DNA of 64,000 bases from Embiotoca jacksoni (taxonomy: Eukaryota > Chordata > Actinopteri > Embiotocidae), in assembly GCA_022577435.1 (NCBI GenBank), contig JAKOON010000032.1, forward strand, positions 3,953,047 through 4,017,046. The letters are read 5' to 3'. The notes beneath the pieces are model-generated. The model searched no databases, had not been told where the DNA came from, and worked only from the letters and a program-made list of their open reading frames with translations. Shown here piece after piece: positions 1 to 13,826 of the stretch; positions within the stretch are counted from its first letter, which is position 1; each line of letters opens with the position of its first letter. A program made the translations under genes and the position numbers.

Positions 1-939
1 CGAACCAGCAACCATTGAAAGAATGGACACGTTTCTAAAGGTTAGTCGACACGTCTCCGATTGGCAGCTCAATCGAAGCCAAGACGGAAATCAAAAGTCA
101 TCACAGTTGCTGAGAACTAATCAGTGCAAGCTATAACAACGGAAAAACAACATGAAAACACACGAGTTAGTCCTCCCTCGGCTTCACATTTCCAAGCAGC
201 GCACACCTCGGAGCTCTGCTACAGTGGCTGGACAGCATCACCAAATATTGTGACTGATCAAAATGATATAGTTGTGACTTAACATAGAAAAATAAATGCT
301 TATACATGACCACTTTGCCTAGATAAAAGTTAAAATGGCACTGTGAGTGATGAATAAAATTAATATTCAAGTAAAATTAAATAAAAAGAAAAAGAACATC
401 CAATCTTGGCACCACCTCCACTGACGCCGATGGAAACACTGTGAAACACACTGACAAATGTACTGGACTGGCAGCGTCTCACGTTACACTTTATGTACAA
501 GTTAGAGAGCAGAAAGAAACTCCACCGGAAAGAAGAAACTTGTCCTTTTTTTTTTTTTTTTTGTAATCCGTTCTCTACACTCACTTCACCCTCTTTTTTT
601 TTTCTTAAACAGCGTCCCCACCGACACAGAGCAAAGTGAATATACACAAGTCCAGGTTTTCCTCCCTCTTAAACATCTTGTGGTTTGGACATCGACGGCA
701 TGGAACATTCAGTCGCGTCCTAATGCACTTGTTGATGTTGGTTCGTCCTATCTGGGTCGTTTTAATTGACGGATGCTTTAGAAAGGAGGAGGGAGGAGTT
801 GGTCTGATGGTCTACAGTGTAAACAAAGGGGTGGGAGCGTCGGCCTTATCTGGTAAATCAAACCGTAGTCACATGTCACTGTCTGGATCTACTGCATACA
901 CAGATTCACACTATCCCTGCGTTACGAATACGATTTCTT

Positions 940-1690
940 TTTACCTTGAGTGCGTACTGCAGCTACCCTTAAAAGCATGTACTGTTACATATACTATGTG
1001 TACTTCATCATAAAAATGCGCCGTCCACTTTGACCCTCTTGGTCGTATCCGTTGCGATCTGCCGTGTGACATTTGAAGTAAAAAGTATAGCGTCACCAAC
1101 TGTCGCGGCGGCTCAGTCGATGCTACGCATCTTCCGCCGCACAAAGGATTGTGGGTCAGAACAGCCGGGGGAGCCTGCTGGCCTGCAGACTGCAGACTGC
1201 AAAACCCGACCGGATGTAGTAGGACATCCTGGTACTTTTGGCATCCTGCATTTAACATACTACGTGTTGGGGGCATACTTGACCCTGCGTTCTGAATTGC
1301 AAACTATTTCTTTCAAATTTTCGTACGTACTGTAGCTACTCTTGCAAAGTATGTACTGTCGCACGTAGTACGTATACAATTGCGACATGCTACTTCATCA
1401 TAAAACTACGCCTTGAACTGTGACCCTCTCGGTCATATCGGTCACGGTCTGTAGCGCGACACTTGCAGTAAAAAGGAAAAGGGTGCGATTTGGAACTTTT
1501 CTTCTTCTTCTTCTTCTCGTTCCTTTTGCGGGCGGAGCATTAGCGCCACCAACGGGCGGCTCAGTCAGTGTAACACATCTTCCTCTGTACAGAGGGATGC
1601 TGGTCAGAACAGCCAAAGTAGCATTCAGGCCCGCAGACTGCAAAATATGACCGGATGTTTCTCAGTAGCATCCTGGTATTTTTGGCATAC
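940..1690. repeat. Two diverged direct repeat copies, about 350-400 bp each
   Basis: Copy A (about 940-1275) and copy B (about 1330-1690) follow the same sequence path. Both contain a CTTCATCATAAAA block, a GACCCTC-GGTC block, a GGTCAGAACAGCC block, a GCAGACTGCAAAA block followed by GACCGGATGT, and a CATCCTGGTA block followed by TTTGGCAT. Copy B carries an extra insert around 1480-1550 with a CTT-rich run. They look like tandem copies or an old dispersed element lying next to or inside the abi1 3'UTR. The family is not identified. Confidence 0.65.
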
Positions 1691-1745
1691 TATGTTAAAC
1701 ACAGTATGTTAAACATTGTATGTTTAACATACTGTGTTTAACATA
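1691..1745. repeat. Perfect 25-bp inverted repeat with 5-bp loop
   Basis: Positions 1691-1715 and 1721-1745 are exact reverse complements, separated by TTGTA. Each arm itself contains two copies of a TATGTTAAACA-like unit. The structure would form a long hairpin in single-stranded DNA or in an abi1 readthrough transcript. Confidence 0.9.
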
Positions 1746-2199
1746 CTGTGTGTTGGAACACAGAATATTTTTCTGGCACACTAACCGGTGTGGTGGAATA
1801 GGTATTGAAACGCAGGGCTGATGACTATTCAGACTGTGTGTGATTTCCTGTGAAGCAACATGTGGTCGTCACAGTTGGGAGTTTGACACTGGTGTTAAAA
1901 AAGAACGAAAAAAAAGAAGAAAGAAAGGCCTTCATCTCGTCCCTTTCGTCCTCAGTGTAAACGAACAGACCACGGCCGTCCAAAGCTTCAGCATCCTCCT
2001 GCTTTGTGTTTTGTTTTTTGTTTTTTTTGTTTTTTTCAGGCCCTACCCCCTCAAAAGAAAACCATTTTTAAACTCACCATGGTACTTCATTCAAAACGGG
2101 AGCTGTATGAACTGCACACACCTGTACATCTTCACGGTTTACCTCGGCTGAAGTGCCTTTATGTGGGTTTGTTTCTTCATTTTTTTGAAATTCTTTTTT

Positions 2200-3263
2200 T
2201 TAGTCAGCATAGTGCATGATCGACTCGACGTAGTTTCCAGGGAAGAGTCCAGTGACGCCGTTGCAGACGCCTTCGAACCAGCCGTCGTCGTTCTTCTTGA
2301 TGATGTAGATGATGGCGCCCTCCATGAAGGACAGCTCGTCCTCCTTGTCCTTGGCGTAGTCGTAGATGGCCACAACTGGGGCGAACAAAACGAAGGAACG
2401 TTATCATTCTGAAGGTGCAAAGTGAAAAGATGGTGACTTTTTTTTTTTCTTTCTTTTTTTCTTTCTTTCTTTAATAAAAGTTGCATCCTCCCATGCTACT
2501 TACCTTTCTCTAAATAAACCTTGGGGGCCCAAAGGGGGTCTCCATCAGCATACGGATCGCTGTAGTTAACCACAGCAGCATCCTCTTCCTCATAGTCCAC
2601 AGGTGGAGGGGGAGGAGGGGGAGCGGGCTCCTCGAACACACCCATGTCCTCTGGGGGGGGTGGGGGAGGAGGGGCGGGGCTGTCTGTGACTGGAGGACGA
2701 CAGGAAGTGGAGGAGAATCGGAGAGAGGACGGAGAATTCAAATGAGAGGGGAAAAGAGAGATGACGTGTCGCTGCTCTGATCGAATCTGTCGCTGCGTGG
2801 AGTTTTTAAATGTTCTCTGGAAGTGAGGTTTGTGTTCGTTACATTTCAAAATGAACTCGCTTTTCAAAACCGGTTTGATAATTATTTTTTAGGTTCAATT
2901 GGAGCTGAACATTGCAAGGTATATATTTAAAGAAACATACGTCCCTTGACTTTAACATGCATATTGTCATATTCTGTTTTATAAATAAAAATATCAATGC
3001 AATCATCTAGACCAATAGTAATATTTCCTATGAAGGAATCTGTTGACACAAGTTCTACAGTAAATGTGATATGAAATGTTCAGTAGACAGCAGGTAGTCG
3101 TTACTGCTCACTAGAGGGCAGCTTCAGGTCCTCTAACTGTTTAGTTACTCAGTCATCCTACAGTATCAACTACCACTACTGCCAGTCCAAGCTCCCCCCA
3201 ACACTCATTCAGTTACTGTCCATTTATTAAGCCAACTGGGTTCTATTATATCTACAGAAATAC

Positions 3264-3313
<50 letters not shown>

Positions 3314-6300
3314 TGATCTCAACATGAAGCTCTAAATGTTGTTTCAAAGTCTGTAAAATTCTGCTGTGAATATAATTGTCTGTGGCAGCTGTAGCCTTGA
3401 TAGCGCTGCTACGACACTACGACTACTGGCCCTCTTCAATTCAAAGGAATGAGAGCATGAAGGCGTGTTCTACTTGTTCAAGGGACAGGATGTGATTATT
3501 TTTAGTCACTGTACCTCAAAGGTATGTTAAGGAACTGTCTATTCACGGTCACTGAGACCTCCTTTTAAGACATTAACAAAGTTGTATTATTGTATTTTTA
3601 GGTTCTTCCTGTGAGACATTATCATTTGTGGCATTTGATAAGCACATACTTCACATGAATATGAGGTGGTAAAATGAGATATAATTTCCAGGTCTATTTT
3701 AAAAGCTTGACTCGGTCCCTCTTCCTGCTCGACAAGTGTCCTGTCGGAGCGTCTCTCCCTGCAGCCTTGTATCCTCACGTCCAGTGATTAAAGACATACT
3801 GTGGATCTTATCTCATTCATGAGCCTGCTATTGAATTAAACAACTGACAATGATGCACATGGGGAGTGAAATTAAAGCACTTCTTCACTTCCAAACTCCG
3901 TACATACATTTCTTTTGTCCACGGGTCTACAGTAACGACTCACTTTGGAGCTGTTTAAGCAGCTTCACTATAAAACAATAGCTCCCTCTGCTTTTATTAG
4001 TCCTCTCCATTACGTCCTGTATAAACACAACCTGCATCACATTTAGTCAGAGTCTTAAGTGTATTGTTGGCAAATGTTTCAGTAACGCAATAAAGTTCAG
4101 GCGGAAAGACAAAGACCGATTATTTCTGTTAGAAAACATTTGTCCTGGTATCCATTTGTAAGGTTTATAATTATTTGTATTTTTTTTTTTGTATCAAAGT
4201 GCTACTCTGGTTTATTGTGGTGTTTTCATGTGGAAGCTCACTAGTTTGTTTTCAGTGCTTTGACCTTTTTTTAACTGTGGACCTCTTTTCTTTGCTGATC
4301 ATTGCTGCTCATACCAACCAGCTCTTCTTCTATTTGCACACTAATCCCTGTTGCAATGTAAAATGTGTCACTTCCTGTGTGGCAGAGGACGCCTAAAGAG
4401 AAACTGCTCAAAAGACACCAGCTGTCTGGAAAATCTGTTGTTAAAATGTTTTCACTAAAATGATACAGGTTTACATTTCTTTATATAAAAATGTGTTAAT
4501 CACCATCAGTTAAAGGCTTATTCTCTATCTGACTTCGTGACTCGTATCACAGTTTATTGTGAGCTTCGCCTGCTCTGCATTTCACCAGACAGACACACAT
4601 CGCTGAATCTTTGCCGACAGGCAGCCGGTGAATCAGGACACGGCATGAGGTCACATTTTCTCTCCTCGTGGACGGAGAGCACAGGACGCACGCTTTCAGT
4701 GGTCCATCGCCATAGCAACAGACAGACATCTGAGGGTGCCACCCCCACCCCCCGCGCCTCAACCTCGCATTCAGTGCAAGAAAAGGTATGAGGAGTGTAG
4801 CGGAGTGAAGCAAGCCGCAGGGAAGAGTGCGAGGCAATGTGTGGATCCCGAGACGATTCCAGAGCCCCGATTGGAGGCTTGAGGAGAGGCGTGTCCATGC
4901 ATACAGTACATACTGCATTCAAACACATGACTGCAAATGTTAGGGAATAAATGGGTCTACAGTATGTACACGAGTGCATGTTTTTTTTGTTTTTTTTGTC
5001 TGCTTCTACTTACTGCTCTCCTGCATTCTGGCCACAAAGCCGGTCAGAGGGATCTGTGGGGTCAGCTGCACCATGGGAGGAGGAGGCGGAGGAGCCACAG
5101 ACACTGGAGCAGCGACGCCCCGACAAGCAGAGGGAGCGGCAGAGAGACGGAGAGTGACGGAGGTGGTGGACGGGAGAGAGACGAGGAAAGGACAGAAAAA
5201 GGGCGTCACAGAGAGAGAGAGAGAGAAAAGTCCAAATTCAGCATGTGGAAAAAGAAGATGACAAAAAAGCTTGTGAGCGAGCAAAAAGAGAGCAGCAAGC
5301 TGTGCTGAGGAACTCATTTACACATTTCCAATCAGTGTGCTTTTGTGCTGTGCTTTTCAAGCTGGGCTAAACAGGCCTTCATCTGCTGTAATCTCAGTCT
5401 GACGATCTACCTCATCAGCATCTGTTTTAAATCAAAAGCAAAGGCTGCAGCTGGAAAAAAAAGCTTCTGAGACTGAAAGATGTAGCACACATGTATAGTC
5501 TGATCCTGGACATTTAAATAAATGCTCAATAGAGCAGTATGTTTAAATAAAATGCAACATCTTAGCTCGGTTTCATCAGTATAATCTTCATCTTCTGCCC
5601 CTAAAAAGAGGCTGTTTGCTACAGTTGTTGTTGTCTTCAAACAGGAGATACATTGATCAGCAAACAGAAAAACACAGTTGCCCTCTCTCGAAGACATGAT
5701 GTCATGCACAGGCACGCCAGGTCTGGCTCATAAATCACATGTAATGGAAGGGCGTCTGTTATCTGACTGGGCAGTAATGTCTTGTTATTCCATCCAGCTC
5801 TCACCGCAGAGCCACATCCATCCACAGCTACACCCTGAGAGATCGATGAGCTCCCTCGTGCAATGGGACGAGCTTCCTCTGCTGTAAAATCCTCAACTAC
5901 AGCCGCCGCAAATCAAAAACGGATATTGTAGTTTAATAAAACAAGTACAGAGCAGACATCATACAGCAGAGACGGTGTGATGTCCCAGTTTTGAGCTTAT
6001 GGCTGTTGCAGCGCCGCATCATTGTCTCCCTCCTCTTAGACAAGACAGACAGCCTCCTCCTTCTGTGCTTTGTGCCAAGAAAGATGGTTGTCCTCAGAGA
6101 GAAAAAGCCATTACAGGCTCAGAGTGATGCCTGCCAAAATAAATTCTGCTCTTCAGACAGAAAATATGCATATGTCCTGGGTTTCCCCTTGTCTAGCAAC
6201 TGTTTGTACCCTACAATGCCTCCTGTCTGTCTCCCCGAACAAGCTGCTGCCTCCAGCTGACTGAAATGATAATGTCATAACTCAATTAGAAAGGGTAATG

Positions 6301-9300
6301 AAACACTCTGCATAGCAGTGCAACCCTGACTTCAGTAATTATGGCTCATCATTCATTTTCATTAGCCTCTGGGAAGGCTGGCTGATGCATATCTCTGAGC
6401 CAGAGGAGAGTTTATAGCAACTGAGGAGCGGCAGCCAAATTCTATATGCAAGTTTTGTTACAGGCCTCTGGATATTTAGAATGAAATTTAAGATCCTTTT
6501 CCTAAAAATACAATCATTGTCGCTACACACCAAATAACTACTGAACCACCTGACTGAGTGACGGTGTTAAGGCTGCCTTACTGGAGTTCTGTGGGTAGGC
6601 GGGGCCCCCGTTCATCTGGGGCTGCTGGGAGGAGACAGAGGGTGCGCGGCGGTAGGTACCCGTCGCCGACACCATGGAGGCCGAGGAGGTGGTGGAGGAG
6701 TTGTGACGGGAGATCTGGCGGGAGATGGTGCCGAACTGGGACATGGGGATGGGACCCAAGCCGGGGCCCTGGGGCACGGAGGCCGAGGAGGTGGCCACTG
6801 CAGGAGAAGAGAGGAGAGACACGGTGCACAGCATTAAAAAAACACAACCTTTAAATTTTAGCCTGTTTATTTAGCCTATTAAAACCATTTAAAGTTACAG
6901 GGACAGTGCCTATCAGTAGAAATGTGGGTAAATGTGCTCGTTTTCAACTGCAGTCTGTGCCGGTGTGATGGCAGCTGCAGAAGACGCGTTAAATAAATTA
7001 GAATAGAAACAGCAATACTGTACACACCCGGTACGGCTGAAAAGCTCCCGTCGTGCACAAATGGAGGGCAGCGCAGTAACGCACACAGAGCAGCAGCAAG
7101 CAATAACCTACCCGAGTATGTACTCAAAGTGCACATTTGATTTTGTGTCGAACTCAGGAAATCTGCACCAGAGATCTTTAAAAGACAAAATAAATTTTGC
7201 AGCAATGAGGCAGGTGAGATGGCTTGAGTGACATTCGTGTTTCAAGAGGGACAGAACGTCACTATGCAACACAGAAAAAGTGCCGTCAAGTCAGGAGCTC
7301 CACCGGGGGGCGGGGGGTGTTCCTTTTACATTTGCTGGGGTGTTCACTATGAATTCATTCCCCAGGGTCAGACCGTCAACACAGAGTTCTACTGCGATGT
7401 TCTGAAGCGTCTGAGGGAAAACGTTTTGTCCTCGTGACCTGAATGTGAAGCGATGGCACTTTCAACAAGCCACCTCACAGCGCGCTGGAGTTTCTCGCCC
7501 TTAGCAGTTTCACATGTTGATCAAGCAGCATAAGTCGGAATACTTTCTCATAAAGGTTATTGCCTCCACCTGCTCCGTGCACATTACTTTGCTGCGCTCC
7601 ATTCATGCAACAGGAGCAGTCTTGGAACTTTTTGATTACTCTTCATATAACAGGGCACACTTCCCAAGTACAAAGAGTTATTGAATATGTAATATGAATA
7701 TTTCCACGCATAATGCCAGTAAAAATAATAAGCTGCTGTTGGTATAAACACATCAGTAAAATTTAATTGACTTTATCAACACTACGGGTGTACAGAGATG
7801 AAAAAGAAACCCCACAGTACAACACAATACCTTCGTCTCAAACACTGCACTACGTCTGTCTTTCTCTGGACCCACTTGTCTAACTTCCTTCCTCTCTTTC
7901 TTGCACGAGTTCAGCACTTTCCTGCACAGCGGTTTCTTCAATCTATATTTAATGTATGTTTGAGCAGAAGCTAAAAAAAAAAAAAAAAAAAAAAATGATA
8001 ATGGTATGTACCTTTGCAGCATTACCGTGTGCCTGCAGCCCTTTCCCATAAGTTAAGACATGATGAAAGAAACGGATTCAGTAAAGCTAAATGCAGCCAA
8101 TTTTTATGGCGTTTCGGTGTCTTCAGCAAAGGATAAAATTTCAGCTTTCATCTTTTTCTGTAAAAATGTATTCCATTATTACTGTAATATTACAGCCAGC
8201 ATTTTAAGCCCTTCTTTTCAGCCTCATATAAAGCAACATTTTACACAAAGGAGAGCACTGGAGGTTATTCCAGCTGCTGGGACTCACCTTGCCCGATACT
8301 GGGAGGAGAGGGGGTGGGAACAGCCAGAGGGATCCCGCCTCCGCTGCCTCCGCTGTTCTCCCTGCCGCCACTACCACCGCTGCTGCCGCTGCAGAGAGAA
8401 GGCGTTTGATTAGAGGATGCGTGAGACAACCTTAATTAGATGACGGTGTTTGACATCCTATCATTACTCGCTCACATGTCATTCTGCCATAACAATATTT
8501 TTATCACTGTGGCAACAGATTTCCAGCTCTGTGAAGAGAGACTGTGTTCCCAGACTTGTGGCTGTACCAGACGTTACACGCAGTTACATTTTCACTGACA
8601 CAGTGTTACAAAAGCAATATAAGGACCAAGGTTTGTTGGGGATCCAAAAAGGAGGAGAACCGTGTTGTAATCAAAAAAGTTCAGAATGACGGAGTGACTA
8701 GACTTTACATTTGGATGCTGCATGCTGTTATAGGACCTTTCATCACGCACCGAGCTCCATTCCTTCCTCTCTTTTACTCTCTATGCACTTTTATGACACC
8801 ATTACATCTTATTAACGTCATGCCTTCTCTCTCTCCCATAGTTGTGTTTTTGTTTGTTGTCTCTATATGCAGTTCCTCTCGCTCGCGTACTTCTGTGTGT
8901 TTGTTTGCAGATATCTCCGGATCTGGAGCTGCATGTTTTCGGTCAGCGATTGCTGGCTCCGCCAACAGTCATGGTCTTGGATTGCCATGCTGTTTTTCTC
9001 TCTCTCTTCTCTCCCTTTACCCCAGCCGGCCGAGGCAGATGGCCGCCCACCTCTGAGCCTGGTTCAGTCGCAGGAGTCTTCCTTTTAAATGGTAGTTTTT
9101 TCCTTCCCACTGTCGGAGGGTTTTCTTCCTGTTTTTCCTCCAGCTGTTCCTCATGTGGGAATTGTTGCGTTCCCTTGTACAATGTTGTAAAGTTCTGCTG
9201 TGAGGACCTTACTATGTTAAGCGCCCTGAAATAACTTGTGTTGTGATTTGGCGCTATAAAAATAAAATTGAATTGAATTGAATTGTAAATTTGAGCATGA

Positions 9301-11981
9301 ATAAATTACAACAGCTTTTTTTTTAACATGACAGTAGGTGCAACTAATAAATTCTTCAGGGTTCTGGTATTGTTCATCGCTCACTGGGACAGTTGAATAG
9401 AACATCATTAATGTCATTAAAAGTCCTTTTTCTACTACGAAAAGACAAAATGTGTGCTGCAAAAAAGGACGATTACTATTCGTTACTCATTATTTAACTT
9501 TTTATACTAATCATGGAGCTTTTTGCTACATATATATTTTATACTGATGGTGTCCTGATTTGTGAAACTCTTGTTTGATTGTAGAATGTGACTGAATTAA
9601 TCCATCTCACCTGGTGTGGTTTAAATGATCAGCTTTAAAGTTCATCTGCAGTACAGTCACACCTGAGCTTGTATGCTGTTGAGCTTTATCGGAGTCGGCA
9701 ATCCAAACATAGTTTATATGTTAATTTCAGGAAGAAGAAAAAAAGGGTCTGTGCTACCTGTGTGTCCTGGGCCTCTGGTTGAGTGAAGCTGTGCGTGCAG
9801 GGCTGTGCTGGCTGCCCAGTCGGGCCGGGCTCGTCATGTAGTCATTGGGCACCACTGGGGGCTTCACGGGCTCCAGTGTCTTGTAGGGAGTGTTACGCCT
9901 GGATTCAGATAATGAAAGAGAAAGCGAGAAAGAGCAGAACTGATTTTCAGTATCATGTGAAATGCGAGACATACAAGAAAAAAGATTAATCCACCCACAC
10001 CAAGAACACGATTTTCACCAGGTATAAGGAGCTCTGTAAACAGTGTCTGTTAATGCAACCAAGGTCTGTTGGTCCTACTGTCACAAACCTTTTAAGTAAG
10101 GATGGAATAGTTTCAGAAAAGCAATGTTAAGGGTTATTTTCTGGTTAACCAATAGCTCTGTGTTTTAAACTAGTCTGGCAAGAAGCTGGTACTGGTACCC
10201 CCAATAGGGCTCAGTATCGATCAAATATTTTCAATACCAGTACTGGTACCAGTACCCTGATTTAGATAGTGATTTCTGAACAATACTTTTTTTGTTACCA
10301 AATATCCATTTTTACAGAAATATAATTACATCATACATTACTCTACACAACTTTAGTTGTCATGCAGTGTAGAGGGGGAGAGTGTAGCCCAGGTTATCTT
10401 CTGTCGCGACAATCTTCCGATGTCACTTAAATGCCTCACCTGCAAGCTGTTGCTAGGCGCTACAATTTACCCATGTTCCCTAAACGCCTCACATGTAGAC
10501 TATCAGTAGATGCTAGCTATCAAAGTTATGTGTTTTAAAAAGAATACATGTTAGTAATTTTCAGTACTAGATAGTATAAAGATTCAGGTGATGCCATAAA
10601 AATATCAACATTTGGTACCCGGCCCAAGTCCCCAAATCAAAAGAGACCAAGCAGGGTCACCATCTTTAAAACCTTGAGAGTTAAAGTTCTTACCCCAGGG
10701 TACCGCGACCAGCCATGGGAGGGCTTGGAGGCTTCTGTGTGGGTGGATTGGTCCTGGAAATGGTCCCTCCTCGTCCTGCCGCATTGTTCCCATGTTGCTG
10801 GTGGAGCAAAAGGAAGTTAAAACTCTGCTTTTGTATAATGTGATTAGCTGACACCAGTATTTCCACTGCCAATGAATATTAAGGCAGAGGAGTCATTTAA
10901 GCTGACGATGATAAAGCAAAACTAGTTTCAAATGAGCGTCTCATCTTTAGCTTCAACGGAGCATAATTATGTGGAGAAACACGGGAACAAAAGCTTTTCT
11001 GTCCACAGACGATTAAAAAGACATAGAGGAGATATGAAGGGAGGAAGAGAACAAAAAGCTGCAGTCAATGGGTGACTGGTGCATTAAACTGAGAAACTGT
11101 GCATGTAAAATGTGTTGTCACACGGATGAAAACGTATGAGACAGGAATATTCTTATAATCATCGACATCGTAATTCTGAAATATGTCTCCCATGATAGCA
11201 TTTTTCTACATTTACTGTAACATACATATTGAGCTTAACCTACATTAGATGTATGGTAGAATTTCAGACCGTTTGCAATAGTTAAATTGAAAAATCCAAA
11301 TCAAAGACAACTCCAGACCTCTTGAATATTAAAGTTAAATATACTATCAGAGATAAATAAATAAGTATATTCTGTGTTCTGTAATATTGTGTAACAATCC
11401 TGAATGCTGTAAATCACCTTTTCATGGAATGATATAATTTGCATAATACATACTTAATTCCATAACATAAACATTTTAAATTCTTGTACATGTTTTACAA
11501 ATGAAAGACACATTTAATGGGTTCATGGACACCTTCACACTGTAGCTTTGAGTCAGATCGACAAATGGACAAAAAGTAGAGAAAGACAACCATCTCTTAC
11601 CTTGGCCTTAAGCCACTGAGTGCAAGCAGGCAAAAAGAGAAGACAGAAAACAAGACATACTCATCGGTTAGTGGTTACAGAAGTTACATGTGGAAGTTAA
11701 ACATAATGCATGAACACTACATCTATTCTTTAACTAATTATTATATACAGGATTTAAAGTAGAATAATGAAGAAAGAAGGAAGGCAGTATGAGGAGCAAA
11801 AAGGACATCAAACAGGCCAATAGAAGGAAATATGCTGATGACTTATGACTTAAACCAAACAAAGATATTTGAACTGAGTAGACCATCAAGTGACAATCAC
11901 ATGTAAAGTCAGGGGCTGAAAACCTGTTTAATGCTGCTTTAGTTTTATTCACTTGTGTTGTAACTAGTAGTCTGCACAGCG

Positions 11982-12043
<62 letters not shown>

Positions 12044-13050
12044 CATGTTGTGGGACAATGGAAAAGCAGAAAGTTGTCATATTTTAGAAAACAAAATGTT
12101 TTGCTAAATAACTTGAATGGTTTTATATTTCATTGATATTGATTGACTGTCTAAGTAAATCATTTTGAATTCTGTCTCGGCTCATCAACATAAGAAATGT
12201 AGCACTATAATGCCAGTCACTCAGACACCCACCTGCACAGACGATCACACCAAACAACCCAATTCTGGTTTTACACAACGAAGAGCAGGAAATGACTTCG
12301 TTTTGCTACACTTTGTAATCAAACAGTAAACAAAAATCATGTGAGCCATGACCATAAAGGCCTTTTAATTACATTAAGAGGGAGTATATTTGAAGAGCAC
12401 CCCAAATAAACTGAGAAAGGACAGGTTTTTTTTTACATATAAATACCGCTTATATGAGCTTATTGTGTATCGTTGTGTCTATACTTGCGTCACAAACTCT
12501 AACCAGGATAGGATTTCACTAAATCTTTACACAAACTAGAAATAAAGAGCAGTAACTGGGCTTGCTGAGGCTCCGCTGACATTTTAAGTGTTGCACTAAG
12601 AAAAATGAAAACTGGGCAGTAAAGCACAGTGAGGTCATAAATAACAGCAGACTGTCGGAGTGGTTGTAATGGGGCTGAAACTATGTCACCCTGGTAACTG
12701 CCAGAAATGCCAATAAAGGCTGTTATGGTGGAGGGGTGAGCACAGTCAGCCGCACACATGTGAATGCTCCCGTCTGCCTCCCCATCTATTCACGGCTGAG
12801 TTCCCCCGGATGAGTGCAGGCGGAGGGGTGGGGAACACGCCGTGAGCGCTCGAGGGAATCCATCGCAGCCAGGAGGAAATGGTCTGGGTGGATAGAGTGC
12901 TAATAAGCTGCTAATGATATTTCTCACGCAGTATGAACACACCGTGGACTCGTAAATGTAAAAAAAAAGAAAAAAAAAAAGCATTTACAGTACATTTCTG
13001 TGGGGCGGCCGCTGCAGCAGTGAGTATGAATCCTCCTGAATTATTCACAG

Positions 13051-13109
<59 letters not shown>

Positions 13110-13599
13110 AGAGAGAGTGAGCATGTGCAGGAGGGGGGAAATATGGAATGTGATATGCATTTCTGTCTGCTCTGAGCCAGACAAATGCACATCCACGAAC
13201 ACACACACAGACACAAAAGGCAGACAGAGAAATGATAGAGAATTCAAAATGAACCAGTAGCCTGGGAATCCTCAATCCAAGAATCCACTCCAAATCCAAA
13301 ATGATGACCGAAAACTTATAAATTCTCCCCAAATGAGTCATTTTACAGATGTCCGAGTCATGTTTTTTTTTAAGTCCCAGCTGCGTGAAGTCTTGTTTTC
13401 CAACACCAGAAAGAGAGAAACGTTGCACATTTTCTTGCATCCACGCTGGTCTGCACGAATGACGCCCCATTTGCATAGCGGGCCGAGGCCAAACCTGTCA
13501 GCGTGAGGCGGCTCTCAAAGGAGGAAACGCAAAGCTTTTTGAATTTGAATCAGCGGATGTTTGAGAATCAGTGGACAGCCACTATCTCAATAGACACAG

Positions 13600-13643
<44 letters not shown>

Positions 13644-13789
13644 AAAACACACGGCGGGTCATTTGTGACACCAGCAATCAACGCACACACAAACAGTATT
13701 GTACAACAGAGGAAGAGCGACGGGAGAGGAGAGGATGCATCATGCGGAGAGAGAATAAAACACTGAAGAATGAGGCGGAAACGGGCTGA

Positions 13790-13826
<37 letters not shown>

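Larger units (their letters stand above)
1..2199 (-). other. abi1: abi1 3' untranslated and downstream region
   Basis: No gene is recognisable here. The abi1 stop codon is at 2200-2202, so the sequence just below it should be 3'UTR. I see no AATAAA on the minus strand in this stretch; the best candidate poly(A) signal is ATTAAA at 766-761. The region contains homopolymer T runs, a pair of diverged repeats (about 940-1690) and a perfect inverted repeat (1691-1745). Short ORFs here have no family resemblance. Confidence 0.5.

Noticed and set aside
8544..9056. A 170-codon open frame on the plus strand.
   Set aside because: Its second half is the noncoding 3' end of an L2-like retrotransposon, as shown by the related copy at 47262-47450; it is not a protein gene.
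13041..13260. ORFs encoding poly-(Val-Cys) or poly-(His-Thr) on both strands.
   Set aside because: They are translations of the GT/CA microsatellite; the same applies at 17482-17681 and 13568-13766 (G run).
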